NCBI GenBank assembly: GCA_037179515.1
Contig: JAXCGZ010003839.1
Location: 93,501 to 157,500 of the forward strand
Origin: Halocaridina rubra
Lineage: Eukaryota; Arthropoda; Malacostraca; Decapoda; Atyidae
Length of the DNA: 64,000 nt
Reading direction: 5' to 3'
The translations under genes and the position numbers were made by a program. Positions 11,370-58,542 of the stretch are shown in pieces. The notes below the pieces were generated by a model. The model ran no database searches. It was not told the origin of the DNA and saw only the letters and a list, made by a program, of their open reading frames with translations. Every line of letters starts with the position of its first letter. Position 1 is the first letter of the stretch.

Positions 11370-13789
11370 ATTTCTTGAACACAAAGAACTTGCACATACA
11401 ACTGCTTTTAAGGTTAGGAATGAACAGAATACAAATATGTCAGCAGAAATCGCTGCAGAGCGAGGAACTGGCTCAAAGGACGCTAAAAATGCTGTTAAAT
11501 TGTCTTTGATCAAGAAATAAAATAAAAATTTCTGAAATAAAATCCAAATTGACAGAGAGATCCTGGAGCCGTTCCAAATGACCAGTCAATAGTAAATTCA
11601 GAACTAATTCAGCCATTTTTATGCTGAAGAAGGATTATTATTTCACATATTTGCACTTTCATACAGTATTTTTTACAACGTTCTCAATACACACCTTTTA
11701 AAAAAAATGTGGTATAAAATTTAATATTAACTGGTTTTCTTCTCCCTGCAGCTGAAGTGAGGGATAATAGATATGACTAGGAAAAAGCTACAATTTACAG
11801 CTGTTGCACTGGAGGTCACTACGAATTCATGCCAACCAGACAGCTTGAGCCGAGTCGTAGGACGTTGATCTAATGCAAATAGAATCACCTGTTACAATGT
11901 GAAGCTTATGAAAAATCATTATTTTTACCATCATTCAATTCCAATAACAATGACATAAATGAGGCTTCTCAAATAATTACCAACTTTCAAAATGGTGTGA
12001 TCTCAAATTATACCGAATTAAAAAAAAATCACAAAAATAAAATATATTCTTATTTCAAAATGTGAGTATTAGCAAAGAAGCTCAACATACTTTATGATGC
12101 ATTTGTCATACATACAATAAAATAAAAAATACAAGATACATTTACAATATTGAAAAAAGATCTGTGTATAAGAAAATGCCTGCAGAATCTTATATACAAA
12201 AAAAGGTTCATCCGCTGGATCTCAGGGGGCTGGGCCAGGGCTAATTGTAAGAGTAACTTTGGAATTTAAATCACTAATTTGCTTTATACCTAAACCCTCC
12301 CCAAAGGTCCCTTATGTCACAGACAATGATGCACACATTGGCACCTCCATATCATCTTGACCTCAGCAAACTAAAAACAAATCACATTCCATGTTCGAAC
12401 AATGAAATAGTTCAAAATTGGAGATCTCGTACCTTACCAACTAAAAATATAAAATATTTCTTGACTATTTTACAAACTTTATACAACATTATAATACACA
12501 ACATACGCTCTTCTAGCAATGCATCAGCTCAATAAATAAAAATTATATAAAACAATTACACTATGCTGTCCTCTGTGCTCAAGGCAATACATAATTCTGT
12601 GTGACTTTCATGAGTAAACTAAAGAGAAAGACTGAGCGTCAAATCTCCCACTTAAATCACCAAAACTCACAAATTTTGATTATTACCTTCTCAAAAGTTT
12701 ACTAGAAGTTGCGAAGAGTATGTATGCGTACAGGACCTTTTAGACTGCATGTAACATACCCAGAATTTTTGTTTTTCCCTTAGTAGGGAAGATATCAGAG
12801 AATATGCCGCAGAATATGAGTAATAGAAGACATATAAAGTAATTGCAAGACTACACTAGTAAGAAAATAAGACACGTCTCTTGGAGTTTGTCAGGAGATT
12901 TGCCACAAAGCAAAACAACAGCTGTGATAGCACTTGGACTTAACAAGAAGAAGGCCTGAGCTGTGAACAATAATCTATAATTATATACTCAAACAAACCA
13001 TTTTCCACTTCAGCAGAGCACACCTCGCATCTCTTTAACAGCATCCTTATATATGTTTTGAAACATCACTAATCAGTAATTTTATTTCAGCCATCACTGC
13101 AAAATCAGGAGAGCACCAAGATATACATTAGGTCCGTGCATGTGTCTAATGCTACAATCACGTCCTCACCACTTCAGGAAATTATGGTGATGCATCATAT
13201 GTTTGTATGATGTATTTGGATCCTATGTACAGTTCTGCAGTGAGTGTGTATGGATGAATGTACTTGTATACCATAAAGAATATTACTGTGTAAGAATACA
13301 AATACAACTACACAGTATTATATGTGACCTCAAATGGGCAGCTTTAATAAAAAATAAAATATTAAAAAGTGGTATGATACAGAGAATGAATACTTTATTT
13401 AAAAAGTATTATTAGAGTACTGATATAGTTTCAAAATTTTGCTTTTATGCCATTTATTATCTAATGTCCTGACAAGAGTTAAAACATTTTGAGGATGATT
13501 GCTAGTATTTTTGCAAATCCTACTTATTTAAGTTCCCTTTTTGATACAAAGTAGGTATAATGAATTAACCAACAAAGTATGTTCTAATTTGATAAATATG
13601 ATATAAAAACTAATAAAACTATATATTTTTTTTAAATAAGCAACTATTAATCAGTCCGTGAAATCAGAGATCACAAACTTGACTGATTTGCAATGATGAG
13701 TAAATAACTTCCAAAAATGTCTAATGTGACAGAGGCTTTTCAATAAAACACCAACATAAATATATATCAGAAATATAAAATATCTTTCT

Positions 13790-14008
13790 ATTGGGACTGG
13801 TAAAACCAGTTATGTGTTCCTATATTTGAAAGTATTGGAAGTGGCAAAAGGATTTACGTTGTCTAATATTTTAGAGAATTGGGACGGGTAAAAATCAATT
13901 GTTTTTCTATACTTTAAAGTATTGGGACCGGTAAAACCAATTATGTTTTCCTATATATTAAAGTACTGGGACTGGTAAAATCAATTACGTTTTCATATAT
14001 ATTAAAGA
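13790..14008. repeat. 44-bp minisatellite, five units
   Basis: Units start at 13790, 13834, 13877, 13921 and 13965 and are 43-44 bp each. The core is ATTGGGACTGGTAAAACCA followed by an ATTATGTTTTCCTATAT-like half and AAAGT. Unit 2 is the most diverged. Unit 1 holds the perfect short hairpin ACTGGTAAAACCAGT. Confidence 0.9.
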
Positions 14009-16301
14009 GTGGTGAAGGCTCCACAGATGCTCTCCCACTTTCCAGCCTTCCTCCAAAAAGCCCTAAATGCTTCCACTACGCTGCCCTGGACGATTGCTTG
14101 ATTCTCGGAACTGTCGAATGAGGCAGTGAAAGTGGTCGCCCTGAGGCTTTATGTAAACTCAAAATTGCCTGTAACCAAATATTTATATATGCAAATAACT
14201 AGAAATGACATTATCATTATTAATCACATAATACAGAGCAACTCAGTGACAAATTGAAGACCACTTCTTGGATGCTACTGAAAATTATTTCATAAAAATC
14301 TTGTATGCAAGCAGAATTACATCTTAATAGGAACAATTCTAGTGGCAAACACCCTGACAAGGAACCTTAACTGAGAGGGTTTGGAATGTGATGCCAAGTG
14401 GCCCACTCTGGCAAACACGAACGTGGACCACCCGGCCACATCATCTCCCTCCCCTTTCCAGAATACAAGAATCCCAAAAATTATCACACACATGAAACTT
14501 CCCTAGGAATACTCACTCCTTCCCTCCTCCTTCTTTGGGACTTAAACTCTAAAAACCTTCTTCTATTATTATTATGAAGTATGATGTATGAAAATACCTA
14601 GTAGCTACACAGTCAAAAGATGTTTTTTGATTGTTTCTCGTTTTATAATAACAACACCAATACTTAAAATATTTTTAGTTGTATTGCTTGGTGCTTTTTT
14701 TTTTTGTATAAATTTCTATATGCTAAATTTATTCCTAAGAGAATTTTGATTATCTAGTCATCACACAAGTTCCCAAAACACAGGCTTTTGCTAACACCAT
14801 CATACAAGTTACACAAACATGCAATGATATTTAGTACACAAATTATCAAGGGCAAAAAGAAAAAATATATAATTCTGGACTAAATGCATGACTATAAACA
14901 CAAACCATACTATGAAGTCAAAGTAGCAGACATCTGTGGCAAAAATTAGACTGGGCACATTAATTTGGAATAATTCTTAACTCATGATAACAATTAGTAG
15001 CCAAAGTAGATGTAAATCATATTTGACAACCTGTGCAAAGAGGGACTTCTGAGTGCAGGACACCATGGGATGACTGGACAGACAATGAAAGGTAATATAT
15101 TCAAGTCAGACCCTCCTCTTCTACTAGACAATGACTGGGTAGTTTTCACATTTTTCACCTTTTAATTTTGTGATCATACAATAATAACAAGATCTAGTTA
15201 GCTATCTTAGTAATAGACATAATCTTATTTAGGGCATATGAATAATCTTTTTAACTATGAATAGAGCACCCAGCCATTTACCATCAAACCATCTGACTCG
15301 AGCAACAACGAGGCATTTTAACTACAACGGCTGGGTCCTGCGGAAGGTAGGGAGGATCAGGAGTTGGGAATGGCCGGATGTTTATATGAAGGGTGAGTGA
15401 TATGTGCGTAGGAGGGAGGTTCTCTCTCTTCTCTTGGCGTTTCCTGGTCTGTAGTTTAGTAGTTCACTTCAAATTGGAAAAAGTTCAACCAAAACTATTT
15501 TAAATTTGTAGCACATTCATTTTTCTCTGATGTCGTACAGATTCACACTCAGGATATTTCCAAAGCAGCTTTAATGCATACGAGTTTTAATACTTGACCA
15601 CAGACAGGCAACTCAATCTTTTCTCAAATGGAAAGTGAGACGCTTGGCAAAAGCTTAAATAGGAAACAGTTTCCAAGAGTTCATCAAAGGGTAGAAAGGA
15701 CAACACCAATACTATACTTTGGCAGAATAAGGTCTGGCAGCAAATGGAATATCAACAATTATACTAAGGGTCAAACCTTGGGAATGGTGTACAACACGTG
15801 GACGTGACAATAAAGCTCTCCCAACTCTCTAGGGAGTTGGTCACGGCCGTTAGATCCACCTAGAGACCACACAGATGCGTACTGCAATTTCCGTCTTCGA
15901 CACGTCATTTGCCATGAAAATATCACAAGAATGGGAGGGGGTGGGAGTAATTTCCTGTGGAAAAGTCACTTTATGTTCAAAGGCATGCTTACCTTTTCAT
16001 TCACTTGGTCTATAGGGTACAGGGCATACTTGAGCTATTGGAAAAAAAGTGAGTGACTTTGTGATATAATTTTCAAATCATAAATAAAATAAAAATACAC
16101 TCTACACCCTGTCCTAAAAGTAAGTTTTGTTGTCTTTCCCTCAGTCATTATCACATTTGCACACAGACAACAGAATTAAAGTTTACAATGACGTACCAAA
16201 GGATATCATCACATAAAACTCTGGTTGGACCTCAAATTAGCCCACCTGACTACTCGACCCTAGCATAGCGCCAACAGCTGGCAAAGGCTAGAGTAGTGGC
16301 A

Positions 16302-49663
<33,362 letters not shown>

Positions 49664-49737
49664 CTGAAATTAAAATAAATCGTGCAACCATTGATATTTC
49701 ATTACTTTGTATATTTTATAAGTACTGTAGTTACAAT

Positions 49738-49870
49738 ATGGGAACTGTGGTAGCATAGTGGTTAGAATACTCAACTCGGGAGGTGACTGACCCTGAAAAT
49801 GAGGCCACTGTGGGGAGATAAGAAGGGCATTCAGTCCACCTCTATAATGAGGACTAATTGTAACAAAAAT
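49738..49870 (+). repeat. SINE family A copy, 75 bp from an Eph exon
   Basis: The head TGGTAGCATAGTGGTTAGAA TACTCAACTCGGGAGG is the clearest A-box region of the family; the body has AAGAAGGGCATTCAGTCC and ends ATAATGAGGACTAATTGTAA. Confidence 0.7.
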
Positions 49871-50227
49871 AACAAGGTTATTAAAATTTAAGTCTACTGC
49901 ATTATCTTTAGACTTACTACCTTCTCCTACTATAGTAAGAAGGATACCAAAACCAATGGATGAAAAAACTTTACAAAACAATAATCCTTTTATCTCCTGA
50001 CTCACAGCCATTCACTCAAATTCTTTTAATCTTCAAAAGTTAAGATCTTTCTTTATTGAGTGCATAAAATATTTAAAAGAATTTTCTATCTTAATTTAAA
50101 TTTCATATCTAGTACACTCATGAAGAACTGAAGTAAAACTTATAAATAGGATACTAAATTCAATCCTTGAAAATGAGTGAGGATATCTAGTTACCAAGGC
50201 AAACAATATATAACAGATAAAATAATG

Positions 50228-50365
<138 letters not shown>

Positions 50366-50655
50366 AATTAGTACACAGTGATCTTCTAAATAAATAGATA
50401 AATATAAAATAGTAAATAAATAAACTAAATAATAAAGACATATATAAATAAAAAAAACAATACGAATGGATCAAAATATTATGCCTTCTGACCTATAAAA
50501 TAAATATAATGAATAAAAATACAAACAAATAAACAAATAAGGAAACAAATAATTGAATCAACAAACAAAAAGATAAACTGACAAATAAAAAGGGAAAACA
50601 AATGAAAAAAAAACACTAATAGCATAATATCATATTATCCATGGAAAAATTTAAA

Positions 50656-50783
<128 letters not shown>

Positions 50784-51001
50784 CGGGCTATTCTTGATAG
50801 CTTTTTCGAGATCATTATAGTGCTTGTTATCCCGCCTTGTTATCACGGTAACTGCCAATCCCTCCAACAGAGGGAGGGTCTTTTTCTTGTCCCCATATCC
50901 CTTGTTTGTTGGGTTTCCCCTTGGCTTAACCGTCTTCCCCGTGCGCGAGCAAATAAAGATATGGGAGCTAATTTAGATTTTGGGTTCTCCCTCGGGTGTG
51001 T

Positions 51002-51166
<165 letters not shown>

Positions 51167-51167
51167 G

Positions 51168-51525
<358 letters not shown>

Positions 51526-51549
51526 TAGCAGATATAAGTTGTAAGGTCT

Positions 51550-51670
51550 CTTTCCCTTTTGGACCTTCTATGCTGTAGTTTGTAGCGCCTTGGCTTATTA
51601 CTTGTAAGTCCCAGGTTCAATTCAAGATAGGGGTAAAAATGATACATGTTTTCACATATGGTAATACACT
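51550..51670 (+). repeat. SINE family B copy
   Basis: GTAGTTTGTAGCGCCTTGGC (A-box), CCCAGGTTCAATTCAAGATA (B-box side) and GTTTTCACATATGGTAATAC match the tandem pair at 8013-8575 in the opposite orientation. Confidence 0.75.
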
Positions 51671-51679
51671 TATTTGGTT

Positions 51680-51692
51680 ATATATATATAAT

Positions 51693-51756
<64 letters not shown>

Positions 51757-51807
51757 TCATTATTATTATTATTATTATTAATATTAATATTATTATTATT
51801 ATTATTC
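51680..51807. repeat. Imperfect (TA)n followed by (ATT)n
   Basis: TA tract with three AATATA slips (51680-51754), then ATT units to 51807. Confidence 0.9.
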
Positions 51808-51868
51808 AACATAATCTGTATTTTGATCCCCCTTGGTTTCTTATTTCATTCTCAAAATTGAATGTATA

Positions 51869-52030
<162 letters not shown>

Positions 52031-53329
52031 TGTTATTATCATTAGGGTTTCAATTGACGTATGAACAAGCGACCGCCACAAATCAACAACCAATTCAAAC
52101 CTCAATATACAATTTCAACAATTTCTTCCTCAAATTTGTGTGTATGTGCCCGTGTGCATGCATGTGTGCGTGTGCGAGTTTTAGACGGAGAGAAAGAGTT
52201 AATTCACTCGGTGCGAGTGGTTTTATTTTCTGTTTATTTCTAGTCACTTTTTACGCACTGATAAAACAACGAAATAGGGAATAATTACGTTAGACAAAGA
52301 ACAAAGATAAAATAAATAAATAATTTGGAATTAAGAAAAAGGGACAAGGAAAAAAAATTGATAAAGTTGTAGTATAGAAGATGAGGAAATAAGCAAGACT
52401 GGTTGGTCAAGGCATTAGCCGCCCGTTGAAATACTACGACTGAAGGTATTACGGATTCAACTAGGACTGGTCCAGACAGCTCCAGGTTGAATCTTCCTTC
52501 AGGACGGTTCTTTCCTTATGCCTACATCTATACCGAATATTCTGGCGTATTCGATACACATCTCTTTCTATCCCATAAGTCACAACACTCCCCATATCTG
52601 TTTCTTTTTGCTCTCTTTTTCCTCATTTTTGCTATATTTATGGAAGGTCCACAGCTTATGGACCCCTGTACCCGGCATAGAGGTGTGCTAAGAATCTCCG
52701 GGGATCTTGCTGACTCCACTACTGGCCCGAGGGTAGACATGCCTGGTAGTAGTAATGATGCTGCACTTAACCTTGCACCTCCTGATAGATCTGCTTCTTT
52801 CACTCTTCACTTTTCTAACATTTGTGGCCTGAAATCTAATCCTTCGTCTGTGGAACAGCACTTGGATACTTTCCTCCCTAACCTCCTCCTTATCTCAGAA
52901 ACCCAGCTGCCTAGCCATGCTCCCACTGACCCATTTCAAATCTCTCACTATAATCTGTTTACGTGTTTTTGTTCCAATGGTGGGATCTGTGGCTACTAGT
53001 GATGTTAAAATATCGAACTTTTCAGTACCCCTTTAATACCAATGATTTTGTTAAATATCGGTACTGATACCAGTATTAAGGGAAATATGCTTTGATTCAC
53101 TGATTCAAAGGTAATAATAAGGAAAAAATAAAGTGATGTAGTTTATTGCATAAAGATTTAGTCATATCTTTCCTCTATACATAATGTCGTGGGGTTTTCA
53201 TCCCACTAGTTTTCACCAATTGTCGTGGTGTTATTCTCTCTTGGTAGCGTGGTTGGTGATAACAGATAACCATCTTCTTTATATGTGTTTATTTCTAGAT
53301 TAACAATTAATTCCTCAGAGCTCCAATTC

Positions 53330-53967
53330 CTACAGCTCCTGTCACGATCGATTACTGATTCCCACCCCCAACGGGGAGACAGCTAAGCTGTGGACGTGAC
53401 GTCTGCCCCTGGCAAGGTCTGAACTCTCACTGACTGGGCTCTGTTGCTACTCGTGGAGGTCGGTGGGTATCGAGTGCATCACTGCCATTCCTTTATTTCC
53501 ATTTCATTACAATGGGTATTCGTCAGCCAGGGCAAGCCCCAACCCCCCACTGTGATGTCCAACCACAGCAGTTCCTGCCAGTAAACAGCTTAAACTCTCG
53601 GTCTTGGACGGGGACCGATCTTTCGACCTCGTGAATGCGAAGCCAGCGCGTTACCACTGTACTAGCCAGCAGGCACTTATAGACATCTGTGAAATGCCTT
53701 GTGAGGCTATAGGCATCTATAATATGCCCTACTACACTTCCTACAGTTCCTGACACAATCGATTCCCGATTCCCGCCCCCAAGGGGGAGACTGCTAAGCG
53801 GTGGATGTGACATCTGCCCCTGACAAGGTCTGAACTCTCACTGACTAGGCTCTGTTGCTACTCGTGGGGGTCGGTGGGTATTGAGCGCGTCACTGCCATT
53901 CGGCACTTATAGGCATCTATGAAATGCCTTGTGAGGCTACAGGCATCTATAATATGCCTTACTACAA
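53330..53967. repeat. Duplicated segment inside the hAT element
   Basis: Two copies (53330-53495 plus 53670-53745, and 53735-53967) share GGGGAGACAGCTAAGCTGTG-like sequence, GGTCTGAACTCTCACTGACT and GAAATGCCTTGTGAGGCTA. The second copy lacks 53496-53680, which marks that piece as an insertion. Confidence 0.75.
53496..53680 (-). repeat. tRNA-derived SINE (family E) inside the hAT element
   Basis: Reverse-complemented, it begins CTAGTACAGTGGTAACGCGC (A-box) with CACGAGGTCGAAAGATCGG (B-box) and continues into a body ending near GGCTGACGAATACCC. The paralogous segment at 53890-53905 shows the empty site. Confidence 0.65.
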
Positions 53968-54374
53968 TAAACTTCAATGAATAAGAAATAACGCGAAAAA
54001 AATCAATATATTCTTCAATTCAATAAAATATATCCATAATGAAAATAAACTTTTCTCAAACAAAAGCAGTTCACACTATAGAAGAACTAGTTCAAAAAGG
54101 TATATACAGATTTTTTCCAGTGCATGACAATTGATTTTTAATGAATACTTTATTCAAACTAAAAAAAAATATTATATTATGGTAAGAATATGCTGATTTC
54201 CTAATTCAATGGTATAATCAGTAATGAAAATAAAAATTTCTTGAAAAAAAGTAATACCTCCCTAATACAAGAAAAATAACCATTTAATGAAAACCAAAAA
54301 CTAATCAGATTATTTTCATTTTGGAATACAAACTTGAGAAAACAAAAACTATTCAGAGAATTTTCTGAAAGATT

Positions 54375-55010
54375 TTATCTCAATTTCATAAGGTACAACC
54401 CCTCTGCTGAGAACGCCCTTCCAGATTCTACACTTGTGGGCTTGACTGAAAGTAATGCATCATAGAGCTTGTCTAGGTTTTCTGTTATTTTTAACGATAC
54501 TTCAAAGCTCTTAAAGTTCATGTTAACATCTAAATGTGTTGAAGGTTTCTTTCTCAGTGGCATTATCTCTAACTCTGCTATTCTTTGCAAATATTCTGCA
54601 AGCAATAGGTCATCATTTGCCCCTTTTCCAGCTTCTATGCTCACTGCATCTTTAGAGCAACCAGGTTTTTGTTGGCTTACATTTCCTTTTAGGTGTTGAT
54701 TCACTGTTTTCGGAGAGAAGCCTTTTCAAAAGTCTATCTGTAGTTTCCTTGAGTAAAACTTTAGGAGGCGAAAAATGCTCATCATCTTGAGTTTTCAAAG
54801 TTCTAGGGTCATAAAGTTATTTAAGCAAGCCTACAATATCTGCCTGTCTTCTTAAGGAATAGTATATAATCATGCTTTCTTTTAATGACTTTCCTAGTGG
54901 GGTATTCTTCTCTGAAAAATGTACACACGAGCCCACTAAAAATGCCGATATTGTCTCTTTGGTAATGATACTGATATGTTTCATTTGATACCAGTATAAT
55001 ACCGGTATTT
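54375..55010 (-). pseudogene. hAT transposase C-terminal fragment
   Basis: Minus-strand pieces in two frames: 54817-55010 reads KETISAFLVGSCVHFSEKNT and LRRQADIVGLL; 54375-54704 reads LLLAEYLQRIAELEIMPLR and ends PTSVESGRAFSAEGLYLMKL. The last part is the hAT dimerisation motif (S-x-E-x-x-F-S). The N-terminal zinc finger and the catalytic core are missing or unreadable. Confidence 0.75.
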
Positions 55011-57830
55011 TAATACTGATATTCATCCCTAGCGCCTACGGAAACACTAACACTCGTACTGCGAGACTCATGGACCTTGAATCTCCTGACTTTGATGTTC
55101 TCTGGCTGAAAATCTATCTCTCCACTACCACTATATTCCAATGCTTTTGATACTGTTCTCCAAACTCCACTGACTTTGTGTCTTTCTTTGAATATCTGTC
55201 CTCTTGCCATGAGTCCTTGCTATCTTCTCACCCGCATGCCGACATTCCCTATATTGGAGACTTCATTGTACACCACAGTGAGTGGCCTAATTCTTCTCAC
55301 ACTGATGTGGGAGGATGTGAAGCCCTTGCTTTCTCTATTACTCACGATGTGGAGCAAATTATCAAACATCCCACTCGTGTTCGTAATGACACGAACATGC
55401 AGCGAACACTCTTGACCTATTTCTTACTTCTAGCCCTTCAAACTACTCTTACTCTGTGCTTTCCCCTCTTGGTAAATCTGACCACTCTGTGATCTCTATC
55501 TCTTCAATTTTCACTCCCCCTCCATCAATCCCTCCTACTCAGCACGGCCTTTGGCACTTTGAGCATACCCAATGTGAAGATTTGCGTAACTTCCTCTTTG
55601 ACTTCCCATGGGATGATTACTGCTTTCAGTCCCGCAACCCTAATAAGGTAGCCCTAAAAGTCGCCGAGATCGAAACCTTGGGAATGGAAACGTACATCCC
55701 CTCCTCAATGAAAATTTTTTCCCCTAATCCTTGGTTTGACCATGCCTGCTCCATGGCTATTCAGGCCAGGGATTGGGCACACCGGTCGTACCAAGCCTCT
55801 ACTTCTGATTTAACTCGCTCTGCTTTTTTTGTAGCTAGGAATCGCTGTACTGCTCAGACTTGAAGGTCTAAGATGATGACCTTAACTCGTCTCCCACTAA
55901 CAAATTTCTGGGCCTTAGCCAAAAACCTCTCCAAAAACTTCTGTAACTCAAACTTTCTCCCTCTGATGGTTCTATAACTTGCTCTCCCATTGACATAGCC
56001 ACTATCTTTGGCTCTCATTTTTCTGCCAACTCTTCTGTAAACGATTCCAGTGCACCTGTCCCTCAATCTTTACCCCTCTCTACCCCTTTGCCCTCCCTTA
56101 TCCTTCCTTCACACAAAATTCATAAGGTTCTTTGCTTGCTAAAGACAAACAAAGAATCTGGTCCCAATGGTATTCCTACAAGGTTCCTTTAGGAGTTTAC
56201 AGATGAACTGGCTACCGTGCTTTGCCGTCTTTTTCGCCTCATTCTCTCAACCAGTATCTATCCTTAATCTTGGAAGCATGCTCTAGTTCAACCTGTTCCT
56301 ATGAAGGGTGACCGCTCTATTCCTTTAAACTATCGACATATTGCCTTAACTTCTTTGATCGCTAAAGTTTTCAAAACTTTGCTCTCTGCTCACTTTTTGA
56401 AATGTCTTGAATCCAACTTACTGAGCTCTGATCACCATTACGGCTTCCAAAAGGCAAGATCCACTTGTGACCTCCTGTCCTATCTTACTCATGTATGGTC
56501 ATCTTCTCTGAGGAACTATGGGGAATCCTTTGTTGTCACCCTTGATATCTCTGAAGGCTTTTAACAGAGTCTGGCACAAGACTTTGTTGGCCAAACTCCC
56601 TGCCTATGGTTTTACCCCTTCTCTCTGTTTTCTGATTTCCAATTTTCTTTCTAACCGTATCATATCTGTGGTGTTCCACAGGGTTCTGTTCTTATATCTA
56701 CTCTATTCCTTCTCTTCATCAATGATCTTCCTCACTCCCCAACTTCCTCTCTTCTTCACACCTCTGCCGATGATTCTACCCTTCATATTTCCTCTGTCTT
56801 TTCTTCATAACCTTCATCTGCTACTCGTAATCAGTCTTGTATCACTCTCTCTTCTACTCTCAACTCCGATTTGCAGAGGGTATCTGAGTGGGGCACCCAA
56901 AACTTAGCGATATTTAATGCCTCCAAGACACAGTGTCTAGCTATCTCTTTATCTTCTTCTCCTCTTAATAGCCCTGTCTTCGAAACTAACGAAATTCACT
57001 CTCTCAATTCTATCAACTTATTAGGAATCCATATAGCCTCTAACATGTCTCGGAGGAATCACATAATCGAAATTTCTAAATCTGCATCCAAAAACGTGGG
57101 GCTTCTGTTTCATTTTCGACATTAACTTTTTACAGTTACTTAAAATCTATAAAGGTCTTATCCATCTCTGCTAAGAATACTGCTCACACATCTGGAATCT
57201 AAGGCAGTCAGACTCATTAATGACTTTTCTCTTACTTCTAATACGGATTCTCTTTCTCTTCGCTCTTAGGTATTATCCCTCTCTCATTTCAATCGCTACT
57301 CTTCCATCGTTGCTCTGATAAGTTGGCGAGTTGTATCCCTCCCCCACTGCCGAGGCCGTATAACACTCGCCAAGCAGCCTCGTCTCACAGGTACTGTGTG
57401 GAGATTTGTAGTTTGCGGATTGGTCAGTGCAGCAACTACTTCTTCCCACCTACCTCCATACTCTGGAACTCTCTTCCTCCGTCTGTCTTTCCTAATTCAT
57501 ATAACATATCTTCTTTCAAAAAGCAGATCTCAGGGCCCAATCCTGCCAAATCTCAAGGTCCTCAGTACTTTGACTATTCTTCCAGTCAGTCCTTTTCCTT
57601 TGTGTATCATTACCTCATATCTGCCTTGTCCATAACCTTTTCCTTTTCCTTCATCTTAATGTTTTCTTTGTGCCCGAGCCATTATTGATGAGGGAAGATT
57701 TTCTGCCTGTCCCCTGTCCCAGTGTCACACTCATAATAAAATAAAATAAAATAAAATAAAAAAGAAAGGAATATCCTAACAGAGTAATTTAATGCTCTGT
57801 AATGAGAGAGATGGGAAAACAGATTGTAAT

Positions 57831-57834
<4 letters not shown>

Positions 57835-57914
<80 letters not shown>

Positions 57915-58053
57915 CATCATAAGACAGAAGATACGATACTTTGCAGTTATCTGTATGACAACATTCCTCTGTCGGTCGTAAACGAAGAAATTCACCCTTA
58001 CCTGGATAGTGACAATAGAAGAAGACGAAGAGGAGGAAAATCAATAAGGAACG

Positions 58054-58141
<88 letters not shown>

Positions 58142-58172
58142 AAGAAGAAGAAGAAGAAGAAGAAGAAGAAGA
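57835..58172. repeat. (GA)n, (AAT)n and (AAG)n microsatellites
   Basis: (GA)n 57835-57911; unique spacer to 58057; (AAT)n 58058-58112 passing directly into (AAG)n 58113-58170. Confidence 0.95.
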
Positions 58173-58242
58173 TATACATATGCACAGATTAAATAAATAT
58201 ATATCCATCCATATATACCAAAGCCATACTCCCCCTGAGAGG

Positions 58243-58244
<2 letters not shown>

Positions 58245-58310
<66 letters not shown>
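58245..58310. repeat. (TA)n microsatellite
   Basis: About 66 bp of TA. Confidence 0.95.
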
Positions 58311-58312
<2 letters not shown>

Positions 58313-58456
58313 GAGTGACACCCGGGCGGACAAAGAAAACTGCCCTCATCGGGTCCTAGCGCCCCAAAAAGAATTATAATATCCACATTAACGACAAATA
58401 AGAAAAAAGAGCGTAAAAAACAATAAAAAGACAGGCTGTGAAAATAGTCAAAGTAA

Positions 58457-58458
<2 letters not shown>

Positions 58459-58540
<82 letters not shown>
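58459..58540. repeat. (TA)n microsatellite
   Basis: About 82 bp of TA directly before SINE family D. Confidence 0.95.

Positions 58541-58542
<2 letters not shown>

Larger units (their letters stand above)
11340..16301 (-). other. Probable Eph 3' UTR: repeat-poor 4.9-kb stretch
   Basis: It follows the Eph stop codon directly on the minus strand. It contains no SINE, LINE, MITE or long microsatellite, in sharp contrast to everything around it, and no convincing ORF. A minus-strand AATAAA lies at 11364-11369 near its far end, just before the (TA)n tract. AT-rich unique sequence plus a 44-bp minisatellite (13790-14008) is consistent with a long 3' UTR. This is inference; no transcript end can be seen. 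Confidence 0.5.
52997..55031 (-). mobile_element. hAT-type DNA transposon inserted in the LINE
   Basis: The inverted ends are TAGTGATG (52997 onward) and TAGGGATG (mirror at 55031). They are flanked by an 8-bp target duplication GTGGCTAC (52989-52996) and GCGCCTAC (55032-55039), 6 of 8 matching. The 8-bp duplication and TAG(G/T)GATG ends are hAT hallmarks. On the minus strand a decayed transposase C-terminus is present (see 54375-55010). Removing it rejoins the LINE endonuclease frame. Confidence 0.85.
52487..57765 (+). mobile_element. Jockey/BS-like LINE, interrupted and decayed
   Basis: An endonuclease half starts at about 52640 (MEGPQLMDPCTRHRGVLRIS, FSNICGLKSNPSSVEQHLDT, LLLISETQLPS), is cut at 52996 by a hAT element, and resumes at 55032 (YGNTNTRTARLMDLESPDFD, DIPYIGDFIVHHSEWP, LGKSDHSVISIS, the SDH endonuclease motif). 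The RT half at about 56100-57125 shows ESGPNGIPTRFL, NYRHIALTSLIAKVFKTLL, VVTLDISEGFNRVWH (the second F/A position is altered) and a broken catalytic region reading SADDSTLH. Several stops and frameshifts are present. It ends in an (AATAA)n tail at 57736-57765. It resembles LINEs annotated as transposon BS/jockey. Confidence 0.85.

Noticed and set aside
58041..58349. CRISPR-like or other regularly spaced array
   Set aside because: The regularity comes from adjoining simple repeats; there are no unique spacers, and the DNA is eukaryotic.
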